From Toxonevra muliebris (taxonomy: Eukaryota > Arthropoda > Insecta > Diptera > Pallopteridae), in contig OY829328.1 in the NCBI GenBank assembly GCA_963691655.1, positions 81,968,400-82,032,399 of the forward strand: 64,000 bases of DNA. The letters run 5' to 3'. Position numbers and translations under genes: made by a program. The notes under the pieces were generated by a model. That model searched no databases and was not told the DNA's origin. It saw only the letters and a program-made list of their open reading frames with translations. Position 1 is the stretch's first letter; the number at the start of each line of letters is the position of its first letter. Positions 33,301 through 45,300 of the stretch are shown here, in pieces.

Positions 33301-36300
33301 TAATGGTTCTAGCTTAAAATAATTTATTTTTCAAGCTCAACTGAATTCCCCTTAATATTTCTACCTTTGAGCTGTTACCAATTTTAACCATTTCAGTAAT
33401 TAACCACTGCCGGAGGTAGAATTTTGTTAGATTTAAAGTAAATAATGTTCTGGATCGTGTTTTTTTTTTTTTTGTTTGAAACGTAATTTTAACCCTTAAA
33501 CCAACATATGGTACATGGCTGGACCCCTGCACATTTACATGCATTTGTATGTAAATACAACTTACATTCACATTAATTTTATCATAAACAGGTAAAATTT
33601 TTTCATCTCTTACCTTTCTCCGTGGTTTCGGTATATGTTTTGCTGCCTGTACATGCAAAAAAAATAAGTCCTAACACGTTTTTGGATTGTGAGAAAAACA
33701 TTTTTTTTTCGCTTATTTTTGTATTTTATTTTTAATTATTTCAAGGTTGTTCGAAGAAAAACAGATTGTTCGAAGAAAAACAGATTGTTCGAAGAAAAAC
33801 AAGGGATGACACTAACCTATTGGTTCTCCAAAATGCAAAATGATCCGAATTAAAAACTTATTTTTGCATTATCAATATTCAACTTATGCGAACAAGTACG
33901 TGTGTAGGTGTAAAATGAACATAAAAGATATTCTGGATAAATAAGTAGTATAAAAAGTAGAAAAAAGCTAGGGAGAATGATGAAAATATATCATATTCCA
34001 TAAGTTTTCATACAAAATGAATAGGGGTTCAGCCATATACCAAGTGTCGATTTGAGGATATACTTTTTAATGCCCTTATAACACCCTTTTCGAAGAACGT
34101 TTATAGATCCATAGCCAATAAACTCTTAGAAAGCTACCTGGAAGCACAAGTCGTTGACTAAATTAAAAACACTTTATTAACAATAAAAAACGAAATATGT
34201 CTGGCTGGAACCGGTTGTCGGTTTAAGGGTTAAAGAGATCACGATTCTATTTTTAATTTTTTCGCATTACGCCTTAATTTTTCATTTCATTTTCGAATTA
34301 ATTTCACCATAAATGTGTTATAATTTTTTTTTTTTTTGAACTTGGTAAATTGCAAGATAATTTCATTTTGTTTTAGTAAAGCCGCGTTTCTGAAGCTTCT
34401 AAATAATAAAAATTATAAAATCCAATCGAAGAATTTAAAAATATTAAACTTAAGAACCAGCGGTTGTATTATTTATATTTTCTGTTGATAACTAAAGCTA
34501 TTAAGTAAATAGTTTGCGATGAAAAGGAAAATAAATTTTTGAAATCACATATATAGCATGTCAATTAATTGATAAAAACTGTAGCACATTTAGGTTTGAT
34601 AATTTGCTACAGAAATGCCATTCCTCTTGCAAAATTATTATTTTAATGTTTGAATTTTTGCTTTCAATTACAAATGCAGTCGGAAATAAAACATCAGACT
34701 AAGGGTTTTAGATTGCATGACATATTTAACTCAAAAGTACTACAATGCATTCATATATAAACGTGGTACGATGATATGCACATAGTAACTATGAAAGAAA
34801 AGCAATAAAAATTGCATTTTACAGCTAATAAATTATTTATTTTTATCTGTGTTTGGCTTTTTGTGTATCTACAAATAATAAATACATATGTACATACTCG
34901 TAGTGTGAATGATACTGACTTATAATTTCAATGAGTATAATTCACCGAAAATTTAATCCTTCATATTGGACATTGATTACAATTATTATAACTATACAAT
35001 ATTTATCAATTTTCGTTTGTAAACTCTCCAGCTGAATCATGAGCTACGTGCAAAGTAAAGGGTCTACCTTTATCCCTTTTGTACAAAGCCTCGCTTCTAA
35101 AATATGTAAGCTCCGTTTCATTGCTTTCGACACCGTTCCAACTTCCTGATTTTTGCCAACACCATGCTGATATCCACCTTCCGACAAAAATTGCAAACAC
35201 CCGCATGGTGTCTCAAAGCTGTATCTCTCCGCTTTCAATTAATTTGGCCCAAGTTCATTCTCCACTACATTCAGTACGTACTTGAATGCGTCTTTCTTGA
35301 GCCTGAAATTCTTCAGAAACTTAACGGAAGGAATGAATTAATATTTATTCTTGTACATATATAACCGACGCACGCTCGGTTTTCCATATTAAGAGAATTG
35401 CAAGCATTAACCTTAACAGCTTGCGTTGCATTTTTAAGCATTCGCTTCGACACTCCGTCTCTTCCCCTACTACAAGTATCGCTACTGCCATGGAATCAAT
35501 TTTTTTTTATAGCTTATTGCACAAAAAACTCTTTTTGATTAAGTTTCATATTTCCTTAAAAACTTTAATACTTTTCCTCTCACTGTTGACCAAAACAGCT
35601 GATTTTTTCATTTGAACTTTTTTCTGATAGTTGGCAACACTGTCTTCGAATTCCATTTTTTTTTTTGTATTCGTGATAGGAATTTATTGCCCGAAATTAG
35701 CTCTGTCGGGATTAATAATAGGGCTGTATTCTTGTTAGATATTTGAGGTCAGGCTGCAATAAAATTACTTATATCAGTTTATCGTAATTTTAAAAAAGTT
35801 CTTGACGGTAGAGTGTCTCTTATGTCCGATCAGTTTGATCTGCACCTAATTTGAGAGCCGGTGTACATTGGTATACCGGGTGAACTAAAAAAGGAACACT
35901 GTTGCAAACAACTTCTAATAAGGAGTGCATAGGCGTCCCGATGGCAATGTGTAAACTAAGATTACGAACGAAAAATTACGAGACTCATCTGATATAGACT
36001 AATGATCACTTCATCAGTTCTGTGACTTGAGTGATTACAGGTCATTCCCTCATTGGAAGACATGTAAAAAGACTCTGACTTCCATATAGAAAACACGGCA
36101 GCAACTATGATAATGAAGAAGAACAGGAAACTGTAACCCATCTTCTATGCGAATGTCCAGCGCTGATTCACATAAGAAAGATGCACTTGGACAGCTTTGG
36201 AATGCAGAAGTGTAGTCATTTTGAAGTGTCAATTCATTGGAATGCTTCCGTTAATGCGTGTTATAGTTATGATGAAAAAACAACCTAGTTTTCTTCATAA

Positions 36301-39300
36301 CTATGCATTTATACATATTTATTTTATGCTGATCCTCTGATATTTGAGTAAATTATTATTTAAGTAGTTGTACCTAGAAGCTTTCGTTTTTAATACAAAC
36401 AAAAAATAAGTATACAAATATATATACAAAGATGGTATCAAATGATCGTTAAAATACAAAATATCAACATGCATAGCTCCAACAACAATAATGCTGACGA
36501 TGATTCATAGCACGGTAATAATTATTTACAATTTTATTTAATTGCAATACTTGCGGATTTCGGATTTCCCCTTAATTAATAATAATAAAATTTTTACATT
36601 TTTTATATTATTTATAAATTCCTTACACCTATTGTTTTAAATCAATTTTAATTTAAGGTTAGGTTAGAATATCAAAATATAGTATTTGTTGATGACAATG
36701 ACAAACATTTTAATTTAATCGTTCGCATTAGGCATAAGCTGTAGATAATTTCGATTATTTCTATTCATATTAAAACATAACATACAATAGATTATTTGCA
36801 TATTTAAAATTAAGATATTTTGTCTATTAATATTTACAGATTGGAAGATTACTTTATCACACAAACTTTTTGGTAAATACACCACGCGGTTCTGATCAGT
36901 ATCGCATTAAATCGTTGTCATTATTTCAATATCGCAATCAAAAACTTGAGGATTATGATGAGATGCGTAAAAACAATGGTACTGATATAGATGACTTTCA
37001 AAGAGCTGCAATATCAGCAATAACAACAAAAACAACATCATTAGAGGGATATGGAAATCTTCTATGTGATCCAGCATTAACACGTAATTATTTATTTACA
37101 TTTTTTTTTTTTGTGGTTTTGTTTTCTGGTTTATAAGATAAGTAAGTAATTCTTAAAATTTTTTGTGGTTTTGTTTTCTAAGTAATTTTTAAGATAAAAA
37201 AAAAAAAAAAAACAATTTAAATCTTAGAATTCTAAAGCAAGCATAGCAAGCATAGTAAGTGTTAAAGACAGTAGGGGAGGATGGATGCTATGGCTTCCGT
37301 TTTGCTAACTCACTGGTATCTCCGATTCAATTGGGTTTCTTAGCCTCACTCTGATTTGTCAATCTCGAAAGATTCCTTATCGGTTAATTTGAATGCGATT
37401 TTGTTTATGAAAAATTGTGCTAATTAATTTTTGACTTCATTTTTATAAATTCAGTTTTTGAAAAAGCTCAAAATAATACTAATACTCCTGTATGGCAAAA
37501 CAGCCCATCAGTATGTTCCATTTCCGAGAGAGGTCGGCTAGAAAAATGAGTGATTTTCGAGAATTTTTTTGATCTGTCAAATAAAGGAATATGGGGATCG
37601 TTTTATATTAATTTTATTAAGTGCACTTCCAACAATATTTCCATAAATTTTTATTAAAAAATATTGAATAGTTTTGGAGATATGGCCGTTGCCGTGGAGC
37701 CCAAAAAAAATTTCCCCCTATATGGTTGCGTCGATTTTTTAAGAACGGATTTCCAGAAAAAAAAATTTTTAGTTTTTAATAATCTATATGAGTATAATTC
37801 TGGTCATACGTAGCGTTTTTATTTTCCACAAAATGGCGACTGATTGAAAATTTTTTCATGTTTTCGACCCCTTATTTTTGTTTTGTTTCAAAAGACCTTA
37901 AAAAATAGTAAAAATCAAAAATTTGAAAATCGGCTACGCTTAACGATAGCGACTGCAAAGACAAGCAAAACGAATAAAAATTGAAAATCGGTTAATATTG
38001 GATCGAGTTACGACGCGATCCGTTTCGAGAAAAACGTGTTTAAAGTTTTCAGTCCATTAAGTTTTCAGTCTACTTACTAGCACTAAAATGTCTGTAGCTC
38101 AGGCAATTTTTCTGGAATTTTGACTTGAAATTTTGTACACATATTTTTGAATATATAAACTTTAATTTAAGATAAAAAGATTTTTTTGACCCGTCACAGT
38201 AGCCTTGCCCCTTAAGACGTCATAGAAAGAAAGTAAGAATCGTCGTATATATTTTTTAGCGCAAAAATGCTTTGTTGCGGTACATATCGCTCATTTACGA
38301 TTATATCGACATAGCTCAAAATCTGAAATTGAATCTGAGTTAGGGTTGATTTTTCAACTGACAAAATCTAGCTAGTCTGATTCACTCGTAGTTGCGTTCA
38401 CATAAAATTAAGAACCTTTAAAGCTTCCCCTGGAAAATTAAAAATTTTAAGTTGAGGCTGTATAGTCGTAAACGAGAGATGTCTAGCTTAAAAATGCATT
38501 TAAATATACATAAATCACCATTTGTAAATTATTGAGACGCTGTTTTAAAAATTATAAATAACTTGATTATCTATGTACGAAGCTGTGTTTATTTTGTACT
38601 TTTTCTTATTTATTCAAAAATGAGTTTTAATTTAATTCTTTAATTTTTTATTTAAATTTGTTTGTGTGTTTAATTTATTTATAAATCGTTGATATAAAAT
38701 ATTTTTCAATTTCCATTTTTATTTTTTATTTATCTATACACGCCAACGGCATTTTACTTATTTGCTTTATTTACTTTGTGTTCGTTTCTTTTGTTCAGTT
38801 GAAAGAATTTTTTTTTCTGCTATAAACAATAAGTATTTAATTTCATCTTTGCATTTGACTGTATTTTTGCTTTTGGTTTATCAACATTATTTTTGTGTGT
38901 TTTACAGTTGCTTTTAAATTGTTTATTTTTTAAATAAATATTTCTTATGCGACAAATGTCGCGTTAAACGTTAAACAAAAAAAAAGAATAGCAAAACTAA
39001 ATAGTGTGGATGATTGGAATTCGATTGTAATAAATATAGTTTATGCTCTAATATTTCGGATGTATTTATGAATAAGCACGATAATTTCACGACGATTTCT
39101 CCGACATCTTTTTTTATGCGACTTCGAATTCATCTCCTCTCTTTTGCGTAAAAACACAATCGGCTGAATAATATCAAAGAAAAACCAACTTGCTTTTTTG
39201 ATCTCTCCTAGGCCGTTCTCCCGCTAGAGATATCGCAACTGCGATTAGCATTGCCAATCACCGATTTGTGTTGGATTGCAGTTGCGTTGCCTTCAGTGAG

Positions 39301-42300
39301 AGAACAGTATTTCTTTTCAAATAATACTCTCTCTTTTCGGATGTATTATTATATTTGTCGCTACCTTTCCATCTGTCCTAACACTGAAGTAGTCTCTCTT
39401 TCGCTCTACTGCGTTATTCAACTAACACAGTGCAACACATATTTTCGGGACAAAGCCAAACCAATCTCAAACGATAGTATTTGACCTCAGACCGAGACAT
39501 TAACGCTCAAATTTTTGCATAGTGTAATTAATGTAAAAAGTACTTATTTATTTCCGTCGTGTAAAACGACTAGAGAGGCTAATTTCAAACACGAAATCAT
39601 GCTTTAAAAAATTTAAAAGATTATTATCTTAATAATTGATAATTTTTGAATTAATAAATATAAACTTCTAGTAGGAATGGGTTCCCAAAAGTATTATAAA
39701 TTAAAAGTATTGTATCCCACAACAATAGAAATTCAATGGCATCACCAGCGCTTAAAAGTGTGTGTTTTTTTTTTTAAGAAATGTTTCCATATCGTAAGTA
39801 CTCAAATAAGATGCCAAATGAAAGGTCTTTATCTACACACTACGAATATCAAGTTTTGCCATTCCTAATCCAGCCACAAACGTTCAGTAATACTAAGAAT
39901 ATTCGTTGATCAGTGGTCCATTCCCCTAAATTCATATTAGATACGTTTATACCAAGATATGTATATAGGTGTATATATTTTAAAAGTTCGTAAATATTAG
40001 GAAATTTTTTTGCATAGTTTTAAATTAATATTTAATAAACTTACAAATACAATATGTTTATTTATTATTCTACAGCCTTTTATGAAGTGGATAAAAACGC
40101 CAAATCATATCCGCTTGAATATAAAGGAACTGAGATTCAAGAACGAGACACTAATTTCTTACTTACAAATATCGGATGTTTCATATGCCAACAGAATTTC
40201 GATTCTCCGATTAAATTTGAAGAACATGTTGAAGAGCATAACGATGAATCAGATTTTAAATTGCTAAAAACAATGAAAAAATTGTAAATAAAAATACAAA
40301 TATATTTTATCTTATTTTCTTTAATGCAAATATGTTATTTTGTATTTATAGCAATGCCGCCATTTTCACATTATCTTATAAACTCTGCAAGAAATCTCAT
40401 TATTTTTGCTTTACAATGGAAACATTATTGCCAGATATTGTAATTGAAAAAATTATAATCATACAATCACGTTCCATTTACTATGTCCACAATGCACGTG
40501 TACCCTATGAGTTTCCAGCTAATGGAAAGGATATGTTCTTTGTGGATTCACATTTATTTACAATATATTTGGAACAACCAATCGTTATTGTATTTCATAG
40601 CAAGAATAATACAATTTCACGTATAGTTGAGCAGCATCATTTTATGGTAAGTGTGGTCTTAATTTTTATTATTTACTAACTAATAATTATTAAAAATAAT
40701 TTTACAGCGTACTGAACAGTTTCCCGTGGTTAATCTTTTAACGAATCCTTGTCGTTTGCCGGACAATGTGTATGTGGTTTTCAAATCTATTCTCTTTGGC
40801 AAAACAAAAATTAATAATAAAATTATTCTTTTGTTTTTTAGATTATTTGAAGCGAAATTTCAATTATTACGTTTCTTGCCACCTCCAGAAATACGCAACG
40901 CCATAAAATCCAATTTTTCTATCGAACAATTAAGTAATATTTCTAATGAATTTGATGATTATTTTACCAATGGAAAAACTTTTACGCAACAAAATATACG
41001 TCAAGCTATGAGAATGCTTCTGCAAATAGAGGATATGGATACACTAAGTGATTATTCCAATCTTGTTCAACGAAATGCAAAATTGCGTAAATTCGACAAT
41101 GAGTATACGGTTAAGGTAAGCTAAGAGAAGAAGCAGAATTGTAGTTTTCTTAAAATTTTTTTGTCCTATAATGGGAAGTAGAAAGAAGTCAAATGTTATG
41201 TAATTGAATTTGAACTAGCATTAGCATTGAAAGTTTCAATGTATTAATAAAATTGATCTAGTACTAATAGTAAAGCAGCTTTCAATTACATTGTTGTTTT
41301 CAATACTGGTGAAATTTATTTTTCATTATCAGTAGGAGAATATGCTCCAACTTAAACCGTGTTCCTACTCGGACTTTCTGCAATACAAATCAGAAACGGC
41401 AGAACTAATTAATTAAAAAAAATGAATTAAGAAAGTTTAATTTTTTATACGATGAATAGAAGAAGTTATCAAGATAGTGTAAAAAATGTTGGTGAAAAAC
41501 TGATTAAAAACAGAGGTTTAAATTGAAATAGCCTTTTTCAAATCGGAACTTCTACAAGATATCCCAGGGTCTAAGTTGGAATAAATTCCCTATCCCAATA
41601 TCACATTACATACATACATCTCCTGTCTTATTCCATCACGTCTATCTGCTATCTATATATTGAAATCATCTACATTCATATATCCTTGCTTTAAAGAATA
41701 TACATAAATGAATTTCTATTCGAGTCTTCGAATTTGTATGCTTCACTTTTTTATACTGACTAATTTTTTACCTCTCTTTTTATATATCTACACACAGATA
41801 AAAGTTAAAAAAAATATTAGAATCGAACACATACTCTTTCCTTATGATGAAGTTATGATTATACCAGAAACCTATCATACTATTTCCGTGAATGGTGAAC
41901 CTTCATTGGACTTGATATTGAAGACCACTGATGATGTCATAAAAATGGGGAAAAAAGTAAAGCAAACAACTTTCTATGGGGAAGTTGAACGAGTTTCCCA
42001 TGGGAGTGTTACATTCAAATGTCGTACAAAGATATCAGAAGATAAATTGTATATGATTATATTTCGACCATCGCGTTTACCATTGCGCTATCAGTATCGT
42101 GCATTGGAATTACTTGATGCCATGCCAGGACAAGAAATAAAACGTTTCTTATTTCCACAAAACATTACCACACGTTGTGTACCGGATATGATGTAATTAT
42201 GAGAACAGAATTCCAAATGAATGTGAGCATATTTTAAATCAAATGTTTTTATTTCAGTTTGGAATTACAAAATAAAAAAATTGCCGATAATCCCGAACAA

Positions 42301-45300
42301 TTACAAGCAGTGAAAAATATAGTCGATATTGGACTTAAAGATGCTCCATATATAATCTTTGGACCGCCAGGTAATATTTTTTATGTCGAACATAGAATGA
42401 TATTTTTATAATTATTGAAAAACTTGATGATAATGAAAAGTTGATAAGTAGCATTAAAACTATCAATGCAAATAAAATGGGGCATTCATATTCATTACTT
42501 CAATAACATTTCAATATACCTACTGTTAGTGTACATTAAAGTGCATCAATCCCCTTAAAAAAAGGTTTTATTTTACCCCTCTAAAAATGAGCTGCGATTC
42601 ATTTTGAAAAAACGTCCACAAATCGAAGTTTGCACGCTACTTTTGGTCAAACAAAAGCTGACAAATAATAAATACTAAAAAATTATTGAAAAACAAAACT
42701 CATCTCGGGTCTCAGCTAAATAAAAAAAAAAGTGTTAATTTTTAGAGGAATACAACAACAACTTGTTATCGTGATGCACTTTAATATACATACATACCTA
42801 TGCACTATAATCGTTTATTATACAAAAACCAAACTGCATCTCCTTTTCTACAATAGGTACTGGCAAAACTACAACTGTTATTGAAGCTATTCTGCAACTT
42901 TATCTGCATCGTCCCAATACGAAAATTCTAGTTACAGCTGGTTCGAACAGCGCATGCGATCAAATTGCTTTACGTTTATGTAAAGTTCTATCGAAATTGA
43001 ATCATTTACGCTCCATGACACGTTTGTATGCACGATCATACGAACAGCGTCTAGAGAATGTTGATGAATTGCTACTGGAGTATTCGAATTTATATTCTGC
43101 ACATTTTTATCCTGATATTGGATTATTGCACGAATATCGTATTGTTATTTGTACACTGAGTATAGTGGGAAAATTGGCACTTGGAAAATTTGGTAAAGAT
43201 TCTACTGGAGCTGGTATTTATACACATGTATTTGTGGATGAAGTTGCTGCCTCAACAGAGGCCGAAACACTTGTGGGCATAATTGGAACTTTATCATCAA
43301 AATCTAATCTTATCATATCGGGTGATCACAAACAATTAGGTCCGCTCTTAAATTCGCAGCATGCTATAGACTTAGGACTGGATGTCTCGCTGATGGATCG
43401 TTTATTGAAACGTGATTGTTATGCTGTCGATGAGCAGGGTAATTATGATCGTTTCATACAGACACGTTTGTGTCGTAATTTTCGCTCGCATCCAGATATT
43501 GTTAATTTGTATAATCGCTTGTATTATAATAATGAATTGAGAGCGTTGGTGTCTGATGGTGAGTTTATTGATAGTGTTTCTATTTCGATTGAAATTGATT
43601 GATTTTTATTCTGTTTTCATTACAGATGTCACAACGCTATGCGAAAAATGGCATCGCTCACCAAGTCCTACATATCCAATAATATTTCATTCTGTATTTG
43701 GTACCGCCGAACGTGAAGGTAGATCTCAGAGGTAAGTATATTTAATTTCTGAATTTTAATATATTGAAAAAACTTCAATGTCTTTATAAATTGAGGATTT
43801 CATCTCAAGTGAACTTACTTTTGAAACCTATCAGGCTTAAACTTTCACAACATTTAAACGAGATCGGTCAAAAACTCGTCCAGTTGGAGGTGGTAACATT
43901 TTTACAATTTGGTCAGACAGCCTCTGTTTCGAATTCATGTAACTAATCACCTATCACATTGAGAAAATTTTGTCGAACACTTTCCCTTTTCCTTTGAGAA
44001 TTTTGAGGCCCAAAAGTATACTAATACTCGTTTACCTATCAAAATGAACGTCGAGTAACTCGAAACACCCATGACGCTAGCTCTCAGACGTTGTCAAGCA
44101 CACCTTTACAGACATCCCAAACATTTTAAAATAGAAGATTTGAATGTTTCTGTCCTATAATAGACTAATGGTCCGTGTAGCGACAGGACTCTTCACTGTG
44201 ACCAGAGTTGATCTTTTGTGTTTTTAACACAATTTAAAATTAAGACTACTAATTTCTTTAGGTTTTATGCCACATATCTCAGGAGTCTCTTTCCGAGGTA
44301 AAGCGATCTACATTTTGTGTCAGCTGGACATTCATATAGTACACGTTCAACTGTTTCCATGTCTTCATTTCATAGTCGAGATGAATCGCGCAGCTGTGTA
44401 CCCAACTTTTTAAAGTGATACTTAAGAAGGCAGTGTCTTATTAGATCCCCTGTAAGGGTATGAATTTCCATTCTGTTCAATTCGATTATGTTCTTAGAGT
44501 TAATGGTGATTGGATTGAAAAGTCTTTTAGCCTGCCGGATACCTTTAAGGCTAGTCTAATAGTCTTTGAAAGCATTTGTTTTCCAATCCCTTATTACTGT
44601 TTGGGGAAAGGTTCGGGACCTATGACCCTCAAATCCGCCTTTTCATTTCCCTCAAATCCTTCATTACCCGGGATCCAAGCCAGTGTAACTTTATTACTTT
44701 TGGATAGGGTTGAAAGAAACTCAACACAATTCCATACAATTTTATGGCATATGAGTTTAAAACTTTTAGAGCTGCTTGACTGTTCGAGAGAATGTAAATG
44801 TGGGCACCGTTTATTCACCTACGAAAGCATTCTCGGACGCAGATCTCTATTGCATGGCGCTCTGCAATAAATATCGAGGACATTTTCTGAAATTTCAGCC
44901 CTTATTTGTTGCCCCTGTATTACCCAGTCAAGCTAGGCGATGAAGTTTAACTAAGATATCCCTCTCGCTTGCTGTCTTTTTCCCACCAAGCAATTGCTGC
45001 ATAGGTGACCAAGGATTTGATATAACCAGTACGTCATTTTTGGTCTCAGGACCCATGCTTTACCGTAAAAGGCGTTGGTTGGCGGGCATGGAATGTCCTT
45101 ATCGCCTTTTTAACAGTATTAGAAAGGTGTTAGTTCCAGGTGAGCTTTTTATCAAGGGTCACCCCAAGGTATTTTGGCTTTATATGAAAGCGGCAGTTCT
45201 TGTCCATTGAGTCTGAAAAAAAATTTACTGTTTTATTTTGGTTTATTGTTAACCCTTTATCGGAAAACCAGTCTAATGTGGTGTTCAAAGCTTCTTGCAT

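Larger units (their letters stand above)
30713..36839 (+). other. Intron 2 of helicase copy C
   Basis: A 6.1-kb intron swollen by insertions: a mariner remnant (31091-31645), a 92-bp foldback (31965-32056), a triple 19-bp repeat (33746-33802), a PIF/Harbinger remnant (35005-35725) and a non-LTR fragment (35855-36235). The rest is AT-rich with no recognised gene. Confidence 0.7.
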
